Of a DNA stretch of 10,417 bases, positions 1-5,491 are shown in pieces. A model generated the notes under the pieces. That model was not told where the DNA came from, made no database searches, and was given only the letters and a program-made list of their open reading frames with translations. Every line of letters starts with the position of its first letter. The first letter of the stretch is position 1. Origin of the DNA: an uncultured Flavobacteriales bacterium (GTDB lineage Bacteria; Bacteroidota; Bacteroidia; Flavobacteriales_D; Sanyastnellaceae); contig CALKYI010000106.1 of the NCBI GenBank assembly GCA_938003665.1, forward strand, positions 1-10,417, given 5' to 3'. The position numbers and the translations under genes were made by a program.

Positions 1-1
1 A

Positions 2-301
2 CTGGGCTGGACCGCGCGATCCGCACAGAAAGCAATGAACCCCGTCCTTTCTAAGCCCAAAACGGCCTGCTGGACGTGCACGAAAAACGTTCATGCGAAT
101 GTGAGCGAACCGCCTCTTCACTGCACGAATGAAAGGGGACACGTGTACGGTGCAACAGCGACTGCAGATCTACCATTAAACGCTCCGTTTATCGGGACGT
201 TGTGGCCCTTTCACAGTGCTTCTTGGCGGCGACATCAACATTCCAAAGGTGTCCACGGCACCATTCGAAAGACTGTCCCGACTCCCCTTCATTTAAAATA
301 G
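2..301 (+). pseudogene. comEC: ComEC N-terminal remnant, interrupted by in-frame stop
   Basis: This frame is open from the window edge to a TAG at 299-301 and is the same frame as the comEC domain just downstream. Near its end it reads SWRRHQHSKGVHGTIR, which resembles the end of the DUF4131 region that precedes the competence domain in ComEC proteins (pattern: Y-L-x-x-Q-G-I-x-G-T-I-R). Further upstream VSEPP resembles the V-x-x-P-P stretch at the start of that region. The part between these two landmarks is shorter than I would expect and not convincingly ComEC-like, so small deletions or compensating frameshifts are possible. After the TAG the frame stays open and continues into the competence domain. 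I read this as the 5' portion of a comEC gene that is broken, or contains a sequencing or assembly error. Neither other forward frame gives a longer open stretch here. The match is by eye and moderate only. Confidence 0.4.
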
Positions 302-331
302 CAATCGAAAGAAGAACCTCCGCCTAATCCG

Positions 332-1603
332 TTGTGGGAATTCCTGCACACGCACTTTACCGGTCATGCCCCCGGTCTCATCCTCGCATTGATCAGCGGC
401 GATAAGCGCTACCTCGAATCACAACTCAAAACCCAACTCAGCCATGCCGGATTGGCGCATTTGATGGCAGTGAGCGGTTACCACGTCGGACTCGTCTCCT
501 TCCCATTTCTCGTGTTACTGCGACACCGCCGGAGTGGATTCCGATTCGCAGGATTCATGGGATTGACAGCAACATGGAGCTTCATTGCCTTTTGCGGTTT
601 TCCGACTTCAGCTGTTCGCTCTGGACTGATGATCACTGGCTACGGTTTATCGCAATTGGCGCGCTTGAACTTATCTGCCATGCACTTGATGAGCACCGCC
701 GCATGCGCCATGCTCATCTACAATCCTCAATGGGCCGTAGATCTGGGCATGCAATTGAGTTTTGTTGCGGTGTATGCCATTCTTTTGGCGCTCGAAGTGC
801 TCAAAACCGGACGCTTCCAGCACCCCATCCTGCTCTTCACAGCTGTCCCCATTGCAGCTCAGCTTGGAACGGGGTTGATCGCATGGCCCACATTTGGGCT
901 ATTCCCAAAGTATTTCCTGCTCTTCAATTCTCTGGCTTCACCGCTAATGGTTCTGCTGGGTTGTGCACTCGCCGGCATCATCAGCATGGAATATATTTTG
1001 GATTGGGAACATGGGGTACATCTTTCTTGCCAAGGTCTTGACGTCGCATTGAATCATGTCTTGAATGGACTGGGCACTTGGCACAACGCCGCTTGGACCT
1101 GGGATCTGCGGACTGTCGACAAAGGCCTGCTGATTGCACTGAGCGCAGGAGCACTTGTCGGAGGCACCCTAGTGGTGGCACGGCGAATTACGCTGCAGCA
1201 ATTCCGGAGGAATTTCAGCGTCCTCAGTTTGGGCCTGGTTCCTTGGGTAGTGTGGCAAGCACATCATCGGGCCTTGGTGAGTTATCGGTATGGGATTGTG
1301 GTGGACGCCGCAATGTCAGGCAACGCCTCGGTCACCATGCATCCGCGGGACAGCACAAGACTGATCGCTGAACAGGAAAAATTCGGTACGACCTGCTACC
1401 ACCACGTTGCTCTGTCTCCCAAGCTCTTCGATAGCAGTGCTCCAGACACTTGGGTTGTAGCACCTACTGAGAACGCCGGTTTTGGGCAAATCAAAAGCCG
1501 CCCTTTCGCTTGGAAACGAATGGACGGCTCGACCGTGCTTTTCAAATATGGTAAGGACACCGTCCACTTGGAGAGGTGGAATGGGCCGTCCATCGTGGAG
1601 TAA
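332..1603 (+). CDS. comEC: ComEC/Rec2 competence channel domain protein (probably missing its N-terminus)
   Basis: ComEC forms the inner-membrane channel that takes up single-stranded DNA during natural transformation. The 423-residue product has the family's central competence domain. HLMAVSGYHVGL (residues 43-54) matches the diagnostic H-L-x-A-I-S-G-x-H-V-G-L motif, GFPTSAVRSGLM (89-100) matches the G-x-P-P-S-x-x-R-A segment, and NPQWAVDLGMQLSFVAVYAI (131-150) matches the D-x-G-F-Q-L-S-F-x-A-V segment. About eight hydrophobic membrane segments lie between residues 42 and 309. The C-terminal ~110 residues are soluble, and there is no metallo-beta-lactamase domain, as I recall for many Bacteroidota homologues. 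Full-length relatives are usually 600-700 residues, so about 200 are missing. The only start available after the TAG at 299-301 is TTG at 332; the next sensible ATG lies inside the diagnostic motif. The gene ends directly against the opposing gene at 1604. Family assignment is firm; whether the protein is functional is doubtful. Confidence 0.85.
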   Translation: MWEFLHTHFTGHAPGLILALISGDKRYLESQLKTQLSHAGLAHLMAVSGYHVGLVSFPFLVLLRHRRSGFRFAGFMGLTATWSFIAFCGFPTSAVRSGLMITGYGLSQLARLNLSAMHLMSTAACAMLIYNPQWAVDLGMQLSFVAVYAILLALEVLKTGRFQHPILLFTAVPIAAQLGTGLIAWPTFGLFPKYFLLFNSLASPLMVLLGCALAGIISMEYILDWEHGVHLSCQGLDVALNHVLNGLGTWHNAAWTWDLRTVDKGLLIALSAGALVGGTLVVARRITLQQFRRNFSVLSLGLVPWVVWQAHHRALVSYRYGIVVDAAMSGNASVTMHPRDSTRLIAEQEKFGTTCYHHVALSPKLFDSSAPDTWVVAPTENAGFGQIKSRPFAWKRMDGSTVLFKYGKDTVHLERWNGPSIVE

Positions 1604-1858
1604 TCAGTTCAAATGCAGGAGATTCGTCAGGACTTGATCGACGTAGCCTTCCCATTCTGGCAAATCGGCAATGGGCAGGATAGCATTGACTCGGTTGTTG
1701 CGTCGGCTGTAGATGGCCTCAACGTAAAAACCATTCAACTCAAAAATGCAGAGGATGTATCGGTTCTCAACGATGCGTTGGGCCAAACAAACCCCGTGGT
1801 CCCACATATAATTCGTTTTCTCGTCGAGCGGGAGGCGGTTGAAAGCAGTCAAGTCCAT
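1604..1858 (-). CDS. Small hypothetical protein, Bacteroidota type
   Basis: This 84-residue soluble protein begins MDLTAFNRLPLDEK and has no signal peptide or membrane segment. Its layout (short N-terminal F-x-x-L-x-x-x-E-K helix, a W-x-x-G segment, then alternating hydrophobic strands such as YILCIFELNGFYVEAIYSRR) resembles small uncharacterised proteins that I recall from many Bacteroidota genomes, but I cannot name a domain or function. A coding frame on the opposite strand (1613-1873) mirrors it. I prefer the minus strand because of its sensible amino-acid composition, the tight tail-to-tail fit with comEC (stop codons at 1601-1603 and 1604-1606, no gap) and the AT-rich upstream TATATATC just before the ATG. 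It diverges from the HMG-CoA lyase gene across 88 bases. Function unknown. Confidence 0.65.
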   Translation of the reverse strand: MDLTAFNRLPLDEKTNYMWDHGVCLAQRIVENRYILCIFELNGFYVEAIYSRRNNRVNAILPIADLPEWEGYVDQVLTNLLHLN

Positions 1859-1916
1859 TTTGATATATACTAAGTGAAAATTCGTAGGCCTTCTTACGTG
1901 ATTCGACGAAAAAAGG

Positions 1917-1942
1917 TTGCGGTCTGAATTGAATTAACTTTG
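1917..1942 (+). promoter_or_regulatory. Bacteroidota-type promoter for the HMG-CoA lyase gene
   Basis: TAACTTTG at 1935-1942 is a perfect match to the Bacteroidota -7 consensus TAnnTTTG. A TTG at 1917-1919 could serve as the -33 element, although the 15-base spacing is shorter than the usual 17-20 or so. The box ends only four bases before the ATG at 1947. Transcription would therefore be expected to begin at or within a few bases of the start codon, implying a leaderless or nearly leaderless mRNA. It lies in the 88-base divergent gap shared with the small hypothetical gene. Confidence 0.5.
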
Positions 1943-1946
1943 AATC

Positions 1947-2810
1947 ATGTCCGGTGTCCAACTCGTCGAATGCCCTCGCGATGCCATCCAAGGATGGCCC
2001 CACCTGGTTTCCACTGAGGACAAGGTTGCTTACTACAAGGCGCTTTTGGAGGTGGGATTCCACACCCTGGACATGGGAAGTTTTGTATCGCACAAGGCGG
2101 TACCTCAGATGAAAGACACCCGAAAGGTGCTGCAATCCTTGAACGATGAAGGCGTCCTTTCCGGCTCGACAAACGTACTCGTCATCGTGGCCAATGAACG
2201 CGGTGCCAAAGATGCTGTTGCGGCACCAGGAGTCACCCACGTCGGTTTTCCGATGAGTCTTTCAGAAACGTTCCAGCTGCGCAATACCGGTGCAGACTTG
2301 AATCGGGCGTGGGAACGCCTCCTGAGCATCCGAGAGATTGTCGAGAATGGCGGCTGCCATTTGGTCGTCTATTTGAGCATGGGATTCGGCAATCCGTACG
2401 GTGATGACTGGAGTCCTGAACTCCTGTTAGATTGGGCTGCTCAGGTTGATCATGCTCTTCGTCCCGAGGTTATCGCCCTCAGTGACACCATTGGACACGC
2501 CGATCCAGATCTTTTGCGTTCAGTCTTCAAGAAGCTAAACAAAGGGGGATTGAACGCCACGCTCGGCGCTCATTTGCATGCGACACCCTGGGCAGCTGAA
2601 TCGAAAATCCAAGCCGCTTGGCAAGGCGGGTGTCGGAGGTTCGATGGCGCCATTGGAGGAATCGGTGGTTGTCCAATGGCTCAAGACGAGTTGGTGGGAA
2701 ACCTGCCCACAGAAGCATTGGTGTCATTCCTAAAAACCCACAGCGATCTGGACTTGAATGCCCGCGCTTGGAACCAAGCACAGGCATTCGCCGTTGACTT
2801 GTTCAGGTAA
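1947..2810 (+). CDS. Hydroxymethylglutaryl-CoA lyase (DRE-TIM metallolyase)
   Basis: The enzyme splits 3-hydroxy-3-methylglutaryl-CoA into acetyl-CoA and acetoacetate, the last step of leucine breakdown (bacterial symbols in use include mvaB and liuE). The 287-residue product is a TIM-barrel of normal family length. Visible active-site elements are ECPRDAIQG (residues 8-16; R11 and D12 correspond to human R41 and D42), GSFVSHKAVPQM (44-55), ALSDTIG (177-183), the metal-binding HLH at 209-211 (human H233/H235) and the catalytic-loop cysteine C242 in GGIGGCPMA. The human G-A-S-G-N segment after the cysteine is here DELVGN. Human E72 in the E-T-T-S-F-V-S segment appears as D42. Its ATG at 1947 sits just behind a TAnnTTTG box. 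No other leucine-degradation gene (acyl-CoA carboxylase, isovaleryl-CoA dehydrogenase) is in the window, so it is apparently a single-gene unit. Other members of the HMGL-like superfamily are less likely given the C-P loop. Confidence 0.92.
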   Translation: MSGVQLVECPRDAIQGWPHLVSTEDKVAYYKALLEVGFHTLDMGSFVSHKAVPQMKDTRKVLQSLNDEGVLSGSTNVLVIVANERGAKDAVAAPGVTHVGFPMSLSETFQLRNTGADLNRAWERLLSIREIVENGGCHLVVYLSMGFGNPYGDDWSPELLLDWAAQVDHALRPEVIALSDTIGHADPDLLRSVFKKLNKGGLNATLGAHLHATPWAAESKIQAAWQGGCRRFDGAIGGIGGCPMAQDELVGNLPTEALVSFLKTHSDLDLNARAWNQAQAFAVDLFR

Positions 2811-2838
2811 AAAAAAGCCCCAACTATTCAGTTGAGGC
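2809..2838 (-). terminator. Intrinsic terminator for the minus-strand ZIP/small-ORF transcript
   Basis: Read on the minus strand, GCCTCAACT (2838-2830) pairs with AGTTGGGGC (2825-2817) in a nine-base-pair stem with one U-G wobble and a GAAU loop, followed at once by eight T residues (2816-2809). This is a canonical rho-independent terminator. It works only in the minus direction: on the plus strand the stem has a C-A mismatch and no following T-tract. Its T-tract overlaps the TAA stop of the convergent HMG-CoA lyase gene (2808-2810), and its stem contains the last codons of the 35-codon ORF. Confidence 0.85.
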
Positions 2839-2935
2839 AGTATTCAAACAAGTTGACATCAAAACGATGCCGGTGCAGATAAATCTGTTCAAACTTGTGA
2901 ATGTCGATGTGGATACGGTAGTGTTTCATGAGCAT
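2828..2935 (-). CDS. Candidate 35-residue small protein ending inside a terminator
   Basis: An ATG at 2935-2933 opens a 35-residue frame starting MLMKHYRIHIDIHKFEQ and ending LFEYCLN, with its TGA at 2830-2828 inside the terminator hairpin. A second in-frame ATG is at 2929. The peptide is basic, rich in His, Arg, Tyr, Phe and Ile, with no membrane segment. It lies 51 bases downstream of the ZIP transporter gene on the same strand, so it could be the last gene of that transcript. TAACTTTT upstream is one base off the -7 consensus and could provide its own promoter. I recognise no family. The frame is closed upstream by a TGA at 2962-2960, so it is not simply the tail of a longer gene in this frame. 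The alternative is that this is just 3' untranslated RNA. Support is the open frame of the right size exactly filling the space to the terminator. Confidence 0.4.
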   Translation of the reverse strand: MLMKHYRIHIDIHKFEQIYLHRHRFDVNLFEYCLN

Positions 2936-2986
2936 GGTTAAGTGCTCTTTTCTACGTATTCATCTAAAAAAAGTTACGTTTAATCG

Positions 2987-3760
2987 TTAGATTCCGGTTG
3001 TAAGCACCGCGAGCACCAAGCCGGCGATGGTCACCAAAAGCTTGTTGCGGTTGAAGTGGTGACCGTCGCTCGCTTCGAACAATATGGTCGTACTGATGTG
3101 CAGCAGGATACCAATCAATAAGCCACCTGACCACACCGGAACGTTCTCGCTCCATGAAGTGCCTGCATGGATTAAGGCATCATAGAGCAGCATCCCCGCC
3201 AGTGGCATCAAACCGAACACCACCATTGCGAGCCAACGCGAAGAGCGCTTGATGCCCAGCGCATCCAGCATTCCCATCAAGACCAACGCAACAGGCAATT
3301 TGTGCAAGATTAGCCCCATCAATAAGGCCATATCGACTCCTTCAATTCCGTGCAAATGCACATGACCGTGGTGGTCGTGATCGTGATGCGCGTGTCCTTG
3401 ATCCTCACCATGAAGCGGCATCGATTCAATCAACGCATGCAAGCACAAGCTGAAAAACATGGCCCAAGGCATGCGGGTAGAACCCTTGGCCTGGGAGGAG
3501 TGCATGTGGCCGTGCTCAATCCCTTGTGATCCGTATTCCAACACCCCCTGAAGCAGAAATCCCAACACCACAATCCACCCAACATGATCTCCCATGGCAT
3601 AGGTTTCTGGTATGAGGTGATTGAATATAATGCCGATCAAAAAGGCACCGCCAAAGGCCAGAATCAAACTCAAATGGGCCTTCAGTGTTGAGCCGAAACG
3701 GTCATACGCACCCGCTCCGAGCAAGGCGAAGAGCGAGAATATGAAACCGGCTAACCACAT
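2987..3760 (-). CDS. ZIP-family divalent metal transporter
   Basis: ZIP proteins move zinc or other divalent metals into the cytoplasm. From the ATG at 3760 the product is 257 residues with about seven or eight hydrophobic segments. Family hallmarks are FNHLIPE (46-52), LHALIESMP (107-115; H108 and E112 match the metal-binding H-x-x-x-E of TM4) and LHKLPVALVL (152-161; the TM5 H-x-x-P segment). Between TM4-like and TM5-like segments lies a loop packed with His and acidic residues (about 117-138), a usual metal-sensing or metal-buffering loop. An upstream ATG at 3808 would add 16 non-hydrophobic residues and lengthen the overlap with the methyltransferase gene to 58 bases. I prefer 3760, which gives a 10-base overlap and starts at a membrane segment. 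The gene is probably co-transcribed with and translationally coupled to the methyltransferase. Metal specificity cannot be read from the sequence. Confidence 0.85.
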   Translation of the reverse strand: MWLAGFIFSLFALLGAGAYDRFGSTLKAHLSLILAFGGAFLIGIIFNHLIPETYAMGDHVGWIVVLGFLLQGVLEYGSQGIEHGHMHSSQAKGSTRMPWAMFFSLCLHALIESMPLHGEDQGHAHHDHDHHGHVHLHGIEGVDMALLMGLILHKLPVALVLMGMLDALGIKRSSRWLAMVVFGLMPLAGMLLYDALIHAGTSWSENVPVWSGGLLIGILLHISTTILFEASDGHHFNRNKLLVTIAGLVLAVLTTGI

Positions 3761-4524
3761 GGGATTTTTCGAGCGACAAGTATACTGCGCGGAGCATGCT
3801 CCTGCCAAGGATTCAAGGCATAATCACCAAAGTGCCCTTCGACAACAAAGCCCGCCGCGTGAAGACGCTTCCGCCAATCGTCGGGGGTCAACGCCCTGAC
3901 ACGTTCAACGTGATGCTGGATGCCCAACGCATCTTCGTATTGAATGCTTTTCTCAATCCAACCGTTCGACACACGGCGATGAATGGTAAAGGTGTAGCCT
4001 CCCGATTCCTTGACCTCATGTTCCACCAATCCTGAAACGACTTGCGCAGGATTCAAAAAATCAAGAACGAAAAGCCCATTGGTACGAAGGGTCGAAGCCA
4101 CTCCGGTAATGGTCTTCGTCAAATCCTCATCGCGTTCGAAATAGCCAATGCTCGTGAACAAAGACGCGACGGCATCGAAGAAATCGAATTCTACGTTCTC
4201 TTCCAGCGTGCGCATATCCCCTTCGATGAAACGCAGTCGTTCGGATTCACCGTAAAGTGACCGCGCGGCCTTGATGCTGTTGGAACTCAAATCGATGCCC
4301 ACCGCGTGTTTCCCCCGTTCGGCGAATGCCGCTGCATGGCGGCCTGCCCCGCATCCCAAGTCCAATACACGGTGGCAATTTTCACCCAAAACTTGATGTG
4401 TCAGAGCTTGAATGAAACGAGCGGCCTCAGCTTCATCCCGCTCGCCATACAAGGCATGGTACGCCGGCGTATTGAACCAGGTGGCAAACCAATTGGCATC
4501 GCTTTTCCACAAATCACTCATCAT
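3751..4524 (-). CDS. Class I SAM-dependent methyltransferase
   Basis: The product (257 residues from ATG 4524) has the Rossmann-fold methyltransferase signature VLDLGCGAGRH (53-63, SAM-binding motif I), an acidic residue at the end of strand 2 (GIDLS, D78), GDMR (102-105, motif near the adenine) and a motif-IV-like FDAVASLFTSIGYF (about 116-129). The C-terminal half includes LVLDFLNP-type and H-x-V-E-R-V-R-like segments found in the small-molecule methyltransferases annotated as Methyltransf_25/11 families. Its substrate is not predictable. An in-frame upstream ATG at 4617 would extend it through the start of the divergent siaB gene. The tandem ATGs at 4524 and 4521 leave a sensible 53-base gap and begin the family-like SDLWKSDANWF segment. 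It overlaps the ZIP gene by 10 bases, so the two are likely expressed together. Confidence 0.85.
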   Translation of the reverse strand: MMSDLWKSDANWFATWFNTPAYHALYGERDEAEAARFIQALTHQVLGENCHRVLDLGCGAGRHAAAFAERGKHAVGIDLSSNSIKAARSLYGESERLRFIEGDMRTLEENVEFDFFDAVASLFTSIGYFERDEDLTKTITGVASTLRTNGLFVLDFLNPAQVVSGLVEHEVKESGGYTFTIHRRVSNGWIEKSIQYEDALGIQHHVERVRALTPDDWRKRLHAAGFVVEGHFGDYALNPWQEHAPRSILVARKIPCG

Positions 4525-4565
4525 TACTCTTGTCAGACCGCAGTGCGAAGTTCGGCCTTGTGAAG

Positions 4566-4573
4566 TTAATTTG
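4566..4573 (+). promoter_or_regulatory. Possible -7 element upstream of siaB
   Basis: TTAATTTG at 4566-4573 matches TAnnTTTG except at its second base and lies in the 53-base divergent gap between the methyltransferase and siaB genes. It ends four bases before the siaB ATG at 4578, the same spacing as the better box ahead of the HMG-CoA lyase gene. No convincing -33 TTG stands at the usual distance, so this remains tentative. Confidence 0.3.
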
Positions 4574-4577
4574 ATGT

Positions 4578-5126
4578 ATGTCCGGGATCCTGCCATCCGA
4601 CGCCCACTCTTCTGCACAGTTCCACGCTACTCCGCGTGCTGCAGTGGAATTGGAGTGGAGCGGTGCAATCCAAGACCACACCACGGACTTCTTGATGCGT
4701 TGGATGGAATCCCGTCTCGACCAAATCGGTGCCCAGTCCCTTCAAAAGAAGCGGATGATTCGCGTTGCCGTCGAGCTGTTGCAGAATATGCATCACCATG
4801 CCATTCCGGATCCCTCCCACCCTCGATTCACCATTTATTCGACTGCGTCAAAGTCTTGGCGCATTGAAGCATCCAATGCAATTGATGCCACCCACGCAAC
4901 CGATTTGCAGGAAACTTGGGAAACGCTCAAGTCAAAGTGCAAGCACGAGCTCCGCGCCATGCAACGAGATAAGCTCGCGGGCGAATCCAGGAGCGATCAC
5001 GGTGGCGGCGGCGTTGGGCTGAACGAAATCCTTCGAAAAGCTGCCGGTCGCGTAGATATGAACATTGAAAATCAAGCCGAAGTAGCCCGGGTTACTTTTT
5101 CTGCTGAAATCCCCTTAGAGTCATGA
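4578..5126 (+). CDS. siaB: SiaB-family protein kinase (HATPase-like)
   Basis: In Pseudomonas aeruginosa SiaB phosphorylates SiaC and so switches the partner protein that SiaC can bind. This 182-residue protein has the degenerate GHKL ATPase layout of that family (DUF6272). An N-box-like VAVELLQNMHHHA lies at residues 63-75, with E66 and N70 as the likely catalytic/metal pair. A glycine-rich lid GGGGVGLNEILRKA lies at 142-155. There is no sensor, receiver or membrane segment. Its TGA overlaps the siaC ATG in an ATGA arrangement (5123-5126), a strong sign of translational coupling. The N-terminal ~20 residues (SDAHSSAQF...) are poorly structured, and an in-frame later start cannot be excluded. 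The gene faces the methyltransferase gene across 53 bases. An anti-sigma-factor-type kinase is the nearest alternative, but the siaC neighbour settles the family. Confidence 0.8.
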   Translation: MSGILPSDAHSSAQFHATPRAAVELEWSGAIQDHTTDFLMRWMESRLDQIGAQSLQKKRMIRVAVELLQNMHHHAIPDPSHPRFTIYSTASKSWRIEASNAIDATHATDLQETWETLKSKCKHELRAMQRDKLAGESRSDHGGGGVGLNEILRKAAGRVDMNIENQAEVARVTFSAEIPLES

Positions 5127-5491
5127 GCACCATTCAACTTGAAGGCACTGCGAAAACACCTCACATCGCATTCCATGACGCTCCTTTAGCCATGCTAATT
5201 TTTGGTCGTTCCATTGCCGAGAACTCGATAGCGTTTTTCACCCCTTTATTGGAATGGGGCGACGAGTATTTGAAAGTCGTATTCACCCTCGACGTGTCGA
5301 TTCGATTGGAATACTTCAACACCAGCAGCAGCAAATGCCTGATGGACTTGCTCAAGCGCGTGGAACAATCGCCCGCAGAAGCCACGGTGCTTTGGTATTA
5401 TGAAGAAGAAGACGAGGACATGCTCGAAGCCGGCGAAGACTACGACGCCATCATCGACATGCCTTTCCGGTTGATTGCCACTGCGGGTTAA
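5123..5491 (+). CDS. siaC: SiaC-family regulatory phosphoprotein (DUF1987)
   Basis: SiaC is the small phosphoprotein of the SiaABCD switch. When unphosphorylated it binds and activates the diguanylate cyclase SiaD in Pseudomonas; SiaB phosphorylates it and the SiaA phosphatase restores it. This 122-residue protein matches DUF1987 end to end: KTPHIAFHD (11-19), GRSIAENSIAFFTPLLEW (28-45), LEYFNTSSSKCLMDLLK (62-78), and WYYEEEDEDMLEAGEDYDAI (91-110). T67 in FNTSSSK aligns with the phospho-threonine T68 of P. aeruginosa SiaC. The gene follows siaB with a four-base ATGA overlap. It ends tail-to-tail with the ABC transporter, their stop codons overlapping by four bases. No SiaA-like PP2C phosphatase or GGDEF cyclase is encoded here, so the downstream partner is unknown in this organism. 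Confidence 0.9.
   Translation: MSTIQLEGTAKTPHIAFHDAPLAMLIFGRSIAENSIAFFTPLLEWGDEYLKVVFTLDVSIRLEYFNTSSSKCLMDLLKRVEQSPAEATVLWYYEEEDEDMLEAGEDYDAIIDMPFRLIATAG

Noticed and set aside
1613..1873. Plus-strand 86-codon frame opposite the small hypothetical gene
   Set aside because: It mirrors the minus-strand gene, begins only 10 bases after comEC ends, and its product has no family resemblance. The minus-strand version has the more natural composition and fits the Bacteroidota pattern.
2960..2986. A second terminator directly after the ZIP stop codon (T-run on the minus strand at 2972-2966)
   Set aside because: The T-run is present but no stem longer than about three or four base pairs precedes it. 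The strong terminator is at 2838-2809.
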